Positions 8,904-17,925 of a DNA stretch of 64,000 nt are shown piece by piece. The translations under genes were made by a program, and so were the position numbers. The stretch is from assembly GCA_030950365.1 (NCBI GenBank), contig JAUZRQ010000042.1, positions 1 through 64,000 of the forward strand, given 5' to 3'. Each line of letters opens with the position of its first letter. The stretch's first letter is position 1. Source of the stretch: Candidatus Zhuqueibacterota bacterium (GTDB lineage Bacteria; Zhuqueibacterota; Zhuqueibacteria; Zhuqueibacterales; Geothermadaptataceae). The notes beneath the pieces are model-generated. The model worked only from the letters and a program-made list of their open reading frames with translations, did no database searches and had not been told where the DNA came from.

Positions 8904-10595
8904 TCAGGGTTTTCTTTCAAAAACAATTTTCCCATCAATAACGGTCATCATCACCTTAATATCAAACAGACGCTCCTCGGGTTCGGTCATCAAGTTGCGA
9001 TCGAGCACAACGAAATCGGCCAGCTTGCCAACCTCGATCGAACCCTTGATGTCTTCCTCAAACACGGCCTTCGAAGCCCAGATGGTCAGGCAACGCAGCG
9101 CTTCTTCGCGAGTCATTCGCAACTCGGGATGCCAGCCCTCTCCGGAATACCCGGAGGTGTCTTTGCGCACACAGGCTGCGTAAAACTCGATCATCGGATT
9201 GCCTTCTTCGACTGGCGCATCGGACCCGCCCGGGATGTAACAGCCAAGATCGATAAACGTACGCCAGGCATATCCCTCAGTCATCCGGTCCAATCCCAGC
9301 CGCCGCACGGCAAAGTGCAAATCCCCGATGGCATGACTGGGCTGCATGCTCGGAATCACGCCCAATTTGGCGAATCGCGGCATATCGTCCAGCGCCACAA
9401 TTTGCGCATGTTCGATGCGGAACCGCGGATCGGCCAGCTTGCGCCGGCTGGCCGGGATATCGGCAAAGGCTTTTTCGTACAAATCCAGTACCTTGCGATT
9501 GGCCGAATCGCCAATGGCATGTATCGCCATTTGAATCCCGGCTTCGGTGGCTTTTTTGATCGTCGGATAAATTTCCTCGTCTTTGTAAATCAAAAAACCG
9601 TGCGTATCTTGATCCGAATACGGCCGCAACAGCGCCGCCCCCCGGGAGCCCAGGGCGCCATCGGCCACAATTTTGATGCCGCGCACGGTCAGGTGATGAT
9701 CGAACAAACCGATCTGTGGCCCCTCGTTCAGCAGGCGATCGGCATCTTCGCCAGGCCCACGGATGTAGGCATGGATGCGCACAGCCAGCTCATTGGACTC
9801 GTACAATTTTTTATACAAATCTACCACGTCCCAGGTCACGCCCATGTCATGCACCTGCGTGATTCCATAGGCCAGAGCGATTTCATTGGCCTTGAGGGCA
9901 TAATTGCGTTGCATTTCAAAGGTGGTGTCCGGAGGCAGGTGTTTGCGCACCAGCGCCATGGCGCGATCCAGCAGCATGCCAGTGGGATGGCCTGTTCGGC
10001 GATCTTTCAGAATCTGCCCGCCCTGCGGATCCGGGGTGGCGGCCGTGATACCGGCGATTTTCAACGCCAGAGAGTTGACGACCGCAGCATGGCCATCCGC
10101 GCGGGTAAGAAACACCGGATGATCGGGTGCCACCCGGTCCAGGTCCTGTCGCGTTGGAAAGCGTTTGGTGGGCCAGTCTTCTTCGATCCAGCCGCGGCCG
10201 GTGATCCACTGCCCCTTCGGCGTCTTTTCTGCTTCTGCTTTGATCCGGCTCAAAAACTCCTGCAACGATCGTGTGCCGTCGAGATTGAGGTGGTATTCGC
10301 GCTTGCCCACGCCGAGATAATGATAATGCGCATCGATGAACCCCGGGACCAGGGTTTTGCCCTGCAAATCGATGACCTGCGTGCCATCATCAATCCAGGC
10401 CTGCACATCGGCATTGGAGCCAACAAAGGCAATTCTAGCCTGAACCACCGCCACGGCTTCGGCGGTGCGGAATTGATCATCGACCGTGTAGATAGTGCCA
10501 TTTTTGAACACAAGATCGGCCACCTTTGGCCCCCGCTGACACGCGAAGGCGGCGATCATGGCCGTCATGATGCCAAACAAAACCATCAATCGCAT
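8904..10595 (-). CDS. YtcJ-like amidohydrolase (amidohydrolase_3 family), probable lipoprotein
   Basis: A 563-aa metal-dependent hydrolase. A short signal peptide ending in AAFAC suggests export and lipid attachment. The N-terminal sandwich domain (VFKNGTIYTVDDQF) and metal-binding FIDAHYHY (HxH) are typical of the YtcJ/N-substituted formamide deformylase group, followed by the TIM barrel with HDMGVTWDV, MAIHAIGDSANR, RIEHAQ and GSDAPVEEGNP, and a C-terminal KLADFVVLDRNL. The substrate is unknown. The ATG at 10595 has GGAG upstream; the frame continues to a TTG at 10607. It stands alone, convergent with argR. A long open frame on the opposite strand over the same region is a shadow. Confidence 0.85.
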   Translation of the reverse strand: MRLMVLFGIMTAMIAAFACQRGPKVADLVFKNGTIYTVDDQFRTAEAVAVVQARIAFVGSNADVQAWIDDGTQVIDLQGKTLVPGFIDAHYHYLGVGKREYHLNLDGTRSLQEFLSRIKAEAEKTPKGQWITGRGWIEEDWPTKRFPTRQDLDRVAPDHPVFLTRADGHAAVVNSLALKIAGITAATPDPQGGQILKDRRTGHPTGMLLDRAMALVRKHLPPDTTFEMQRNYALKANEIALAYGITQVHDMGVTWDVVDLYKKLYESNELAVRIHAYIRGPGEDADRLLNEGPQIGLFDHHLTVRGIKIVADGALGSRGAALLRPYSDQDTHGFLIYKDEEIYPTIKKATEAGIQMAIHAIGDSANRKVLDLYEKAFADIPASRRKLADPRFRIEHAQIVALDDMPRFAKLGVIPSMQPSHAIGDLHFAVRRLGLDRMTEGYAWRTFIDLGCYIPGGSDAPVEEGNPMIEFYAACVRKDTSGYSGEGWHPELRMTREEALRCLTIWASKAVFEEDIKGSIEVGKLADFVVLDRNLMTEPEERLFDIKVMMTVIDGKIVFERKP

Positions 10596-10800
10596 GCAAT
10601 ACTCCAAATTTGATTTGAGTAAATCAACCAGACGGGAATATATTAGGATAATCTGAGCGAACTGTCAATAAAAACATGACGGGGTTGAGAATATATCCAC
10701 CACAAGGGGAAGGGCATTGAGCAGAGTGCGCAAAAATAGAAGCGTGAACTCGAATTTTTGCAAAAAATATCAAAGCGGCTTAGCGAGAGAGATTTTTCCC

Positions 10801-10830
10801 AAAACAAAAAGGGCGGGTTCAACCCGCCCT
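10801..10830 (-). terminator. Rho-independent terminator of the citrate synthase gene
   Basis: A perfect 10-bp inverted repeat (AGGGCGGGTT / AACCCGCCCT, 10810-10830) is followed on the minus strand by TTTTTGTTTT. It begins about 28 bp after the gltA stop codon. Confidence 0.9.
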
Positions 10831-10857
10831 ATTGTGCTCGGAGATGGTATTATTGCG

Positions 10858-12147
10858 TTATTCGCGCTGATCCATCGGCACGAAATCGCGTTTGTCTTCA
10901 CCGACGTACAATTGGCGCGGCCGCGCGATCTTCTGTTCCGGATCGTTGAGCAGCTCTTCCCATTGCGCCAGCCATCCCGGCATGCGGCCAATGGCAAACA
11001 GCACTGGAAACATCTCCACCGGCAGGCCCATGGCTTGATAGATGATGCCGGAATAGAAATCCACGTTCGGATACAGTTTGCGTTTGACGAAATATTCATC
11101 CTCGAGAGCGATCCGTTCCAGTTCAAGGGCGATATCCAGCAACGGATTGCGCCCGGTGACCTCAAACACCTGATCGGCGATGTTTTTGATGATGCGCGCC
11201 CGCGGATCATAATTTTTATACACCCGGTGACCAAATCCCATGAGGCGAATCTCGCCCGCCTTCACTCGTTTGATGTAGGCCGGGATGTTCCGGACCGATC
11301 CGATTTCATTCAGCATGCGCAGCACCATTTCATTGGCCCCGCCGTGCAATGGGCCGTATAAAGCCGCAGCAGCCGCAGCAGCCGCCGAATACGGATCCGC
11401 ATGCGAGCTACCCACCACACGCATGGCTGTAGCACTGCAATTCTGCTCATGATCGGCATGCAAAATAAATAGCACGTCAAGCGCGCGCTCCAGCACCGGA
11501 TTGGGCTCGTATTTTAGCTCGGTCATTTTGAACATCATGTTGAGGAAATTGCCGGTGTAACTCAAATCGTTATCCGGATACACGTAGGGCTGGCCGAGCA
11601 TATGACGATACGCATATGCTGCAATTGTTGGCGTTTTGCCAATGAGTCGTTGAATTTGCAATTTTCGAATATTCGGATCTTGAATTTTTTTAGCTTCAGG
11701 ATAAAATGTGGATAAAGCCGCCAGGGTGCTAATTAAAATTCCCATAGGATGCGCATCATATCGGAAACCCTCTATAAACTTTTTCACATTTTCATGCAGC
11801 ATCGTGTGGTGCGTGATATCATGCACCCATTGGTCCAGTTCTTGCTGATTTGGAAGCTTACCGTAAATGATCAGAAAAGACGTTTCCAGAAACGAAGCCT
11901 CTTCAGCAATTTGCTCAATTGGGTATCCACGGTAACGTAGGATGCCTTTTTGGCCATCAATAAAAGTAATACTGCTCTTAGTCGAGGCCGTGTTGACAAA
12001 TCCGGGGTCGTAACTAAGGAGCCCAAAATCCGACTCATCTACTTTAATATCCCGCAGGGCCATTGCCCGAATAGCACCATTTTCAATGGGCACATTATAT
12101 TCGCGCCCGGTACGGTTATCACGGATGGTCAGGCTGTTTTCATTCAT
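10858..12147 (-). CDS. gltA: Citrate synthase
   Basis: A 429-aa enzyme that condenses acetyl-CoA with oxaloacetate to citrate, the first step of the TCA cycle. Family motifs are all present: HADHEQNCS, the active-site GPLHGGANE, GFGHRVYKNYDPR with catalytic His, and the catalytic Asp in PNVDFYSG. Length, the N-terminal ~50-residue extension and the overall pattern match the type I, hexameric bacterial enzymes. The alanine-rich stretch before GPLHGG is normal for this subfamily. AGGAGTGAGAC precedes the ATG, and a strong terminator follows the stop codon, so it is probably monocistronic. It is preceded by a 750-bp gene-poor gap. Confidence 0.97.
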   Translation of the reverse strand: MNENSLTIRDNRTGREYNVPIENGAIRAMALRDIKVDESDFGLLSYDPGFVNTASTKSSITFIDGQKGILRYRGYPIEQIAEEASFLETSFLIIYGKLPNQQELDQWVHDITHHTMLHENVKKFIEGFRYDAHPMGILISTLAALSTFYPEAKKIQDPNIRKLQIQRLIGKTPTIAAYAYRHMLGQPYVYPDNDLSYTGNFLNMMFKMTELKYEPNPVLERALDVLFILHADHEQNCSATAMRVVGSSHADPYSAAAAAAAALYGPLHGGANEMVLRMLNEIGSVRNIPAYIKRVKAGEIRLMGFGHRVYKNYDPRARIIKNIADQVFEVTGRNPLLDIALELERIALEDEYFVKRKLYPNVDFYSGIIYQAMGLPVEMFPVLFAIGRMPGWLAQWEELLNDPEQKIARPRQLYVGEDKRDFVPMDQRE

Positions 12148-12900
12148 GTCTCACTCCTGTGGTTTTCTGCCCGGCAAGCCCGGACATATTCGAAACCCAT
12201 TGCTTGACCTAATTTACAAATGCACACATTCCCGTCACAACATTGCTCATCCTGCTCTCATGTTTGGATTAAATTTAATAACATTTAAGCGTTTTTCCAA
12301 CCAGTTTATGATAAAATTTTATAATATTTCACATTTTTTGGAAGCCGAATAACACCTTATTATTAAATTAATTACATATCCATACCTATCGTCCCTTCTT
12401 CCAAAAACCTTGATTGTTCAGTAATAGCATTAATTTTTTTAAATTGCGGTCACGTCGCACTCATACACCAGCCTGCCTGGTTTCCTCATGTACAATTTCA
12501 TATAGTCATTCCGGCATTCTGGCCTCCGGTAGTCGCTGGAATATCGGAATGTCGGAATCTCATAATCCGGTTTATTGAGTCGAAACTGTATCCCAACTGA
12601 AGCAAACTACTCCATAGGCGCATTCCTTTCAAATGCAATTAAATCTTTTGAGATGACATTTTTTCATATTATATTTGAAATTATAAGGCCGGGATCCATG
12701 AATGAAGAACTGAATGACGGTGTGCATGTATTGAACCCCATCGTGGCGGTTGCGGTTCATGCAAATTTTTTTTAGAAGTCACGGCGACATTGAGTTCCGC
12801 TATGGATCAGGCCCTGTTCATTCATCATGAAGCAACGGATTTGCCTACGTGGTTTCGCTGCGCGGTTTATTTTGTATTCACATCGGAAAGGAAGCGAATT
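12148..12900. other. Intergenic region, 753 bp
   Basis: An AT-rich gap between divergent citrate synthase and M20 peptidase genes. It should hold both promoters, but I could not pick one with confidence. It contains one copy of a short dispersed repeat (12506-12563). A 25-codon frame at 12698-12775 has only weak start signals and was not called. Confidence 0.5.
12506..12563. repeat. Dispersed palindromic repeat, copy 1
   Basis: ATTCCGGCATTC (12508-12519) is the inverted complement of GAATGTCGGAAT (12547-12558) with one mismatch. The element starts TCATTCCG and ends CGGAATCTCAT, the same ends and nearly the same length as a second copy at 46397-46452. It probably belongs to a genome-wide short palindromic repeat family. 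Confidence 0.5.
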
Positions 12901-14016
12901 ATGGCCATATCGATTGATCGAGACAAATTGGTGCATACCTTTTTGGAGCTGGCCCAAATCAATTCAACATCCCTGCAGGAACGGCCGGTGGTGGATTATT
13001 TGAAACAAAAATTATCTACCTGGAACATTTCTTTTTACGAAGACCACGCTGGCCAAAAAATCGGCGGCAATGCCGGCAACCTGATCATTTCGCTCAATGG
13101 CGACCAAAAGCCGGAGCTGTTCCTGTGCGCGCATACCGATACCGTGCGCCCCACCGAACATCTCAAGCCGCAAATTGTTGACGGTGTCATTCGCAGCGAT
13201 GGCACGACCATTCTAGGGGCCGACAACCGTGCCGGCGTGACCGTTCTGCTGTATGTACTCGAAACCATTGCAAGCCACGGTTTGCGGCACCGGCCGTTCG
13301 AAATTGCTTTTACGGTAGCGGAAGAAATCGGGCTTCTGGGTGCGGCCAATCTGGATTGGGAAAAGCTACAGGCCCCCTCTGGCTACATTTTTGATAGCTC
13401 GCTTTCGCCCGGCCATTACATCAGTATGACGCCCACGGCGGTGGAATTGAAAATCCGTGTGCTGGGCAAACCGGCCCATGCGGGCGTTGCACCGGAGAAA
13501 GGCATCAATGCGGTGAGCATGGCCGCGGAAATGCTAACCAGGTTCCCGGTTGGCCGGGTGGATGACCATACTGTGGCCAACATCGGCGTGATTCATGGCG
13601 GCGAGGCCACCAATGTGGTGCCCGGCATGGTGGAAATGCGCGGCGAAATTCGCTCGTTCAACAAAAGCACCATTGACCAAATGCTGCAGCAACTGGATGC
13701 GGATTTGCGGGCGATCGCCGAGAAGTACGGCGGCGCTTACGAACTGCGGCATCGCATCCATTTCCAGGGCTTCGAAATTCCTGAAGATCATTTTGTGACC
13801 CGGCATTTGAAAACCAAAATGCAGCAAGTGGGCCTGGCGCCCGCCGGACAGATTTATCACGGCGGCAGCGACGCCAATGTGTTCAATGCGCGGGGCAAAA
13901 CCGCCATCAACCTCGGCATCGGAGCGAAAAATCCGCATGGCAATGACGAACACATCGCCATCGACGATCTGGTGAAAGTGACCGAGCTAGCACTCGCTTT
14001 GGTCGAAGTGGCTTAA
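12901..14016 (+). CDS. M20 family metallopeptidase, peptidase T-like
   Basis: A 371-aa cytosolic zinc aminopeptidase/tripeptidase-type enzyme. Metal ligands appear as CAHTDTV (His, with Asp two residues on), GADNRAG (Asp), VAEEIGLLGA (catalytic Glu then ligand Glu), FDSS, and a late HGGSDANVFNARG (His). The dimerisation domain lies around 180-290, with GKPAHAGVAPEKGINA. This order matches the PepT/M20B and M42-like group, so peptide breakdown is the likely role. The frame is open from 12790, but GGAAAGGAAG before the ATG at 12901 and homology at that point fix the start. The S4-domain gene follows 24 bp downstream. Confidence 0.9.
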   Translation: MAISIDRDKLVHTFLELAQINSTSLQERPVVDYLKQKLSTWNISFYEDHAGQKIGGNAGNLIISLNGDQKPELFLCAHTDTVRPTEHLKPQIVDGVIRSDGTTILGADNRAGVTVLLYVLETIASHGLRHRPFEIAFTVAEEIGLLGAANLDWEKLQAPSGYIFDSSLSPGHYISMTPTAVELKIRVLGKPAHAGVAPEKGINAVSMAAEMLTRFPVGRVDDHTVANIGVIHGGEATNVVPGMVEMRGEIRSFNKSTIDQMLQQLDADLRAIAEKYGGAYELRHRIHFQGFEIPEDHFVTRHLKTKMQQVGLAPAGQIYHGGSDANVFNARGKTAINLGIGAKNPHGNDEHIAIDDLVKVTELALALVEVA

Positions 14017-14040
14017 TAGAAAAACAAGCGTTGGATCGGC

Positions 14041-14472
14041 ATGGGCAAAAAAGCCAATAAAGCACAGCAAGACACGGCAGCGCCGGCGGTGGAGGAAATG
14101 CGTATCGACAAGTGGCTAAAGATGGTGCGTATTTTCAAAAAACGCGAAGAGGCCGCCGATGCCTGCGATTCCGGACGGGTGAAGCTGAACGGGCAGGTGG
14201 CCAAGGCCAGCCGCTTGGTCAAAGTCGGTGATGAGATCGTGGTCAAGAAGGGCAAGCGTTACATTGAGCTCGAGGTGCTGCAAATTCCCAAACGCGGCCT
14301 TTCGGCCAAAGATGCCAAACTGGCCTACCGCGACCACTCCCCGAAGCTTTCCGAGGAAACGCTGGAGCTCATGCGGTTGCAGCGCGAAGCGGAAAAGAAA
14401 ATGCGGCGAAAATACAAAGGTCGCCCCACCAAAAAAGAGCGCCGGGACTGGGAGAAATTCCGCGGCTGGTGA
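14041..14472 (+). CDS. S4 domain RNA-binding protein (Hsp15/RqcP family)
   Basis: A 143-aa protein. An S4 RNA-binding domain (about 20-85) reads MRIDKWLKMVRIFKKR...AADACDSGRVKLNGQ...VKVGDEIVV, followed by a very basic, helical C-terminal tail with KKMRRKYKGRPTKKERRDW. Members of this family bind 50S subunits carrying nascent peptidyl-tRNA and help recycle or elongate stalled chains. The assignment rests on the S4 motif and size. It is 24 bp downstream of the M20 peptidase and probably co-transcribed; its stop is 2 bp from that of the converging zinc-ribbon gene. Confidence 0.85.
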   Translation: MGKKANKAQQDTAAPAVEEMRIDKWLKMVRIFKKREEAADACDSGRVKLNGQVAKASRLVKVGDEIVVKKGKRYIELEVLQIPKRGLSAKDAKLAYRDHSPKLSEETLELMRLQREAEKKMRRKYKGRPTKKERRDWEKFRGW

Positions 14473-14474
14473 GG

Positions 14475-15011
14475 CTATTTCACCAGGGTTTCACTGCAAT
14501 AGGGACACACTCGCCAGCCGTTTTCGATGCCCCGACGGCAGTTTGGACAGACTGGTTTCAGCGAAGTGCCACAATGCGGACAGACCACAAAATCCGCTCG
14601 CACACGCTGGCTACAGTAGGGACAAATGAGACTCCCCACGGGCGCGGTTGCCGGCTGTGAGCTGCGCGCCAGCAGATACACAATCAGTCCGATGAAACTG
14701 CCCACAAAGGCCAGCAGCCCCCACAACCAGCCATTCATGCCGCGCTTTTCCGCATCCACAAACACCCAAATGCTGATCAGCAGCGTCAGCCCCAGCATGA
14801 ATAACGGGAACATCACAAAAAGCCGGGGAAAATAGGCACCATGGGGCAAGCTAAAATGCGACATATCGAATCCGGACGGCCAATTGAGGAACAACTGCCG
14901 CAAGGAATAGCCAAAAGGCCCTAACATCCATAAAAAGGGGCCGTAAAACAGCACGAGCAGCCCGATCAGCACCAGCAAAAAGCCCAGCACTTTTTGTCCG
15001 GAAGTCGCCAT
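14475..15011 (-). CDS. Membrane protein with C-terminal double zinc ribbon
   Basis: A 178-aa protein. The first hydrophobic helix is at about 8-30. A second and third pair (about 65-85 and 93-115) surround VFVDAEKRGMNGWLWGLL, a PLDc_N-like arrangement. The C-terminus carries two zinc ribbons: CPYC...CPHC and CPNC...CPYC. Function is unknown; such proteins often act as membrane-bound adaptors. It is the third gene after an ECF sigma factor and its anti-sigma factor, 40 bp downstream and on the same strand, so it may belong to that regulatory unit. GAGGAG before the ATG supports the start. Confidence 0.75.
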   Translation of the reverse strand: MATSGQKVLGFLLVLIGLLVLFYGPFLWMLGPFGYSLRQLFLNWPSGFDMSHFSLPHGAYFPRLFVMFPLFMLGLTLLISIWVFVDAEKRGMNGWLWGLLAFVGSFIGLIVYLLARSSQPATAPVGSLICPYCSQRVRADFVVCPHCGTSLKPVCPNCRRGIENGWRVCPYCSETLVK

Positions 15012-15051
15012 ATCTACTCCTCGAAATTTGATGTTTTCCTGCCGAAACTAC

Positions 15052-15534
15052 TCACCGCTGTTGCAATGGTGATCGTCGCAACAGCAGCGGCGAGAACAGA
15101 GCCATGAGCAAATTTTGAATCATCCATACCATAAAAAATCCGTACAGAAACACGTCCGCGGATTCGGGGCCCGGCGCCATTGCCTCCCCGAGCAGGACCG
15201 CGATCATCATAACGAGCAACAGGACCACCGCCGTGACGGGCAACCAGAGCGAACCGGTCAGACCGGCGCGCCAGCGGCCGGGGGCTGGCGCTTTGCCCTC
15301 GCTCTCCGGCGCCATATGCAACCAGAGATCGCGGCATTGCACACGCACGCTTTCAGCAAGGCTATTCGGGACGGCGGCACGCCGACACGCAGCCATCGAG
15401 CGAAGGGCCTCGATCTGCTGGCGAAACTGCCGGCAATCCGGACAAATGCGGAGATGAGCCTGCACATCCGGCGGCCAATCGGTTACATCCGGATCATCAA
15501 GCAGCCGCTGCTGAGTGAGGTCACAATCTTTCAT
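15052..15534 (-). CDS. Anti-sigma factor, zinc-finger (ZAS) type
   Basis: A 160-aa protein. The N-terminal cytoplasmic part has the zinc-binding anti-sigma motif HLRICPDC (HxxxCxxC), which in this family clamps the cognate ECF sigma factor. Two hydrophobic segments follow (about 97-118 and 128-150), placing it in the inner membrane. Its ATG overlaps the stop codon of the ECF sigma gene (ATGA), the usual translational coupling of a sigma/anti-sigma pair. The inducing signal cannot be told from sequence. Confidence 0.85.
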   Translation of the reverse strand: MKDCDLTQQRLLDDPDVTDWPPDVQAHLRICPDCRQFRQQIEALRSMAACRRAAVPNSLAESVRVQCRDLWLHMAPESEGKAPAPGRWRAGLTGSLWLPVTAVVLLLVMMIAVLLGEAMAPGPESADVFLYGFFMVWMIQNLLMALFSPLLLRRSPLQQR

Positions 15535-16118
15535 GATTCATCCTGCGTTGATGTCGCATCTGACGCGTCAGCCGGTGCGAGCCGCTGACGCAACGCCTGG
15601 ACGGCCTGAAACAGAGTCGCCTTGGACGTTCCAACGGAAATGCCCAGTGCCTCGGCGATTTCGGCATGCGTGAGACCCTCGATTTCTTTCAGCACAAACA
15701 CCTCTCGCTGACGCGGTGACAGGCTGCGGATGGCCTTCTCCAGATCCTGCCGCAACTCGATGCCATCAGCAAAGCTCTTTGGAGCAGACGGCTTGCTCAC
15801 GGGATTATCCGGCGCGGCCGCGAATTGCAAACGCTGCCAGAAGCGCCGGCGTTTGCGCCTCAGGGCATCCCGGCATACATTGACGGCGATGCGGTACAAC
15901 CACGCGCGCACATGCCGGATTTCCGGCCCGTCCTCCCGCAAGACGCGCACCACCCGCAGCCACACTTCCTGATACAGATCCTCGATGCTCGCCAAGGCGG
16001 GTGCCAGATAGCCAATCTGCCGGAACACGAAATCCCGGTAGCGATCATACAGCGCATTGAATGCCTGCCAGTCGCCAGCCCGAATTTGTTTCACCAGGTC
16101 CGAATCTTCTGGCTGCAT
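15531..16118 (-). CDS. RNA polymerase sigma factor, ECF family
   Basis: A 195-aa sigma factor with only regions 2 and 4. Region 2 includes WQAFNALYDRYRDFVFRQI, SIEDLYQEVWLRV and RAWLYRIAVNVCRDALRRKRRR. Region 4 includes LSPRQREVFVLKEIEGLTHAEIAEALGI and GTSKATLFQAVQALR. It directs RNA polymerase to alternative promoters and is probably held inactive by the overlapping downstream membrane anti-sigma factor. The frame extends to a GTG at 16136; the ATG at 16118 with GAGGA upstream is preferred. It is divergent from the YheT-like hydrolase; the 110-bp spacer has a GACGC-TT-GCGTC inverted repeat (16151-16162). Confidence 0.9.
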   Translation of the reverse strand: MQPEDSDLVKQIRAGDWQAFNALYDRYRDFVFRQIGYLAPALASIEDLYQEVWLRVVRVLREDGPEIRHVRAWLYRIAVNVCRDALRRKRRRFWQRLQFAAAPDNPVSKPSAPKSFADGIELRQDLEKAIRSLSPRQREVFVLKEIEGLTHAEIAEALGISVGTSKATLFQAVQALRQRLAPADASDATSTQDES

Positions 16119-16155
16119 CGGCCGTATTTTCCTCACGCTTTTGTTATAAAGACGC

Positions 16156-16184
16156 TTGCGTCAAGCCAAAGGTTTAGTTATTAT
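16156..16184 (+). promoter_or_regulatory. Putative promoter of the YheT-like gene
   Basis: TTGCGT (16156-16161), a 17-base spacer and TATTAT (16179-16184) form a plausible sigma70-type promoter. The -35 box overlaps the GACGC-TT-GCGTC inverted repeat at 16151-16162, which could be an operator shared with the divergent sigma gene. Confidence 0.3.
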
Positions 16185-16227
16185 ATTCTTTCACGATTTC
16201 ACGACCACGACTGCGGAGACGGAATCC

Positions 16228-17229
16228 ATGCAGAATCCGACGAAAACGAAGCCAGCGACGCAACTGCAATCTTTTCGTCCGGCGGCATGGGCGAAAGGCG
16301 GCGATTTGCAAACATTGCTGGGCTATCTCCTCCCGGGGCCGAAAGAGCTGTCGCACACATTGTTGCATCACGTGATCCTGCCCGATGGCGACACCCTGGT
16401 GATCTGCGAAAACCCGCCTGCGAAGACGCCCTTAGGCGTGGTTCTGCTGATGCATGGCCTGGGCGGGCATGCCGATTCCGCGTACATGCTGCGGGTGGCG
16501 GCGAAATTTTTGTCGCGCGGCTGGGTCGTTTTTCGCATGAATCACCGCGGAGCGGGACAGGGCCGCGGCCTGGCTCGCTGGCTGTACCATTCCGGCAAAT
16601 CGGAAGACCTGCCGCCGGTGCTGGACACGCTGCGTCAATTGTGCCACGAGCTGCCGCTGGTGGTCATTGGCTTTTCCCTAAGTGGCAACGTGCTGTTGAA
16701 GTATCTCGGCGAAACCGGCGCGGACAATCTATTTGACATTGCCCGGGCTATTGCCGTTTGTCCGCCCATCGATTTGCAGCGCTGCGCCGATGCCCTTTCC
16801 CGTCCGCGCAACCGGCTGTATGACCTGCGGTTTTCCCGGCTGCTGCGGTCGGTGGTTCGCGACATGCAGACGCATTTTCCGGGTTTTCCCCGAATCCCTT
16901 TGCCGTTTCATTTGACGGTGTACGAGTTCGATCAGCGCGTGACCGCACCGCTCAACGGCTTTGCATCGGCCGAGGATTACTATCGCCGCTGCAGTGCGGC
17001 GCCTCTATTGGCCAACGTTCGCATTCCGGTTGACATTCTGGCCAGTGACGACGATCCGTTTGTGCCGGCCGCGATGTTTCGCTCCGTTCCCGATGACAAC
17101 GGCGCTATCGAACTGCACCTCACGCGCAGCGGCGGACACATGGGATTCTTATCGGCATTCGAGACATCGTTCGGCGATCGCCGGTGGATGGATGAGGCGC
17201 TACTGCATTTCGCAACCAGCGCACTGTGA
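16228..17229 (+). CDS. YheT-like alpha/beta hydrolase (UPF0017/AB hydrolase-1 family)
   Basis: A 333-aa alpha/beta hydrolase. The family N-terminus FRPAAWAKGGDLQTLLGYLLP is present, then the oxyanion region LMHGLGGHADSAYM, FRMNHRGAG, nucleophile elbow GFSLSGNVLLKYLGE, acid-loop ASDDDPFVP and the late His in SGGHMGFL. The group includes E. coli YheT and acts as carboxylesterases of poorly known substrate. The frame opens at 16156, but the ATG at 16228 has GGAGACGG upstream and matches the usual N-terminus. It is transcribed divergently from the ECF sigma gene. Confidence 0.85.
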   Translation: MQNPTKTKPATQLQSFRPAAWAKGGDLQTLLGYLLPGPKELSHTLLHHVILPDGDTLVICENPPAKTPLGVVLLMHGLGGHADSAYMLRVAAKFLSRGWVVFRMNHRGAGQGRGLARWLYHSGKSEDLPPVLDTLRQLCHELPLVVIGFSLSGNVLLKYLGETGADNLFDIARAIAVCPPIDLQRCADALSRPRNRLYDLRFSRLLRSVVRDMQTHFPGFPRIPLPFHLTVYEFDQRVTAPLNGFASAEDYYRRCSAAPLLANVRIPVDILASDDDPFVPAAMFRSVPDDNGAIELHLTRSGGHMGFLSAFETSFGDRRWMDEALLHFATSAL

Positions 17230-17370
17230 GGCCGAGTTCTGGGTCGATATTGATGACGAAAGGTCGGATCGAAGCGATACAGGGGGATGGATTTCAAAAT
17301 GAACGTGAGGGACGAATTGCGCCCATGAAGGCAGAGGGCGCATCCAATCGTACGCCTTCAGCGGTGAATT

Positions 17371-17883
17371 TTATTCATTTCCCAACACCCGGCGGCTCAG
17401 CTCATAAGCGGCCACACCAAAAGCCACACTGACATTGAGCGAGATTTTATGACCGCGCATGGGCAGGTGCGCCACGGCATCCGCTTGCTGCAGCACCTCT
17501 TCGCGGATGCCATGAAATTCATGTCCGACGATAACGGCCAGCGGCGTACGCACGGAAAGCCGGTAGATCAACTGACTCGAGTCGGTTTTCTCCAGCGCCA
17601 GCAGAAAGTAACCCTGCCCGCGCAGCCATTGCAGCGCGTCGAGGGTGGATTGAAAATAGGTCCAGGGGAGCGCGTCTTCGGCGCCGAGAGCGGCCTTGCG
17701 GATTTCCTGGCGTGGCGGCGTGGCGGTAATCCCACACAAAACCACGCCCCCAAATCCGGCGCCATCGGCGGTGCGAAAAATCGCGCCGACGTTGTGCATG
17801 CTGCGGATGTTGTCGGCCACGACCACGAACGGTGGGGGGGCATCAGGCCAGGGAATACGAGACTGCGGACGCGTTTCTTGCAT
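17371..17883 (-). CDS. TrmH/SpoU family RNA 2'-O-methyltransferase
   Basis: A 170-aa SPOUT methyltransferase. The three family motifs are present: motif 1 NIRSMHNVGAIFRTADG (about 26-42), motif 2 VIVGHEFHGI and motif 3 LPMRGHKISLNVSVAFGVAAYE, which form the knotted SAM-binding site. The protein is a short single-domain member, like TrmL/TrmH, so it probably methylates a tRNA ribose; the exact target base is uncertain. It begins 42 bp after the FeoB-associated protein gene and may be read as the last gene of the feo transcript, although its function is unrelated to iron. Confidence 0.88.
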   Translation of the reverse strand: MQETRPQSRIPWPDAPPPFVVVADNIRSMHNVGAIFRTADGAGFGGVVLCGITATPPRQEIRKAALGAEDALPWTYFQSTLDALQWLRGQGYFLLALEKTDSSQLIYRLSVRTPLAVIVGHEFHGIREEVLQQADAVAHLPMRGHKISLNVSVAFGVAAYELSRRVLGNE

Positions 17884-17925
17884 GAGGTTCGACCCCTATC
17901 CTGCAACGCGCTGCGCCGACTTCCG

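Noticed and set aside
8874-10613. 579-codon plus-strand open frame opposite the amidohydrolase
   Set aside because: The minus-strand frame has clear amidohydrolase motifs; the plus-strand product is low-complexity, His/Gly/Arg-rich and unlike any family. It is a shadow of codon bias.
12698-12775. 25-codon frame with a Val-rich C-terminus between gltA and the M20 peptidase
   Set aside because: Weak ribosome binding site, no leader/core pattern of a peptide precursor and no nearby maturation genes.
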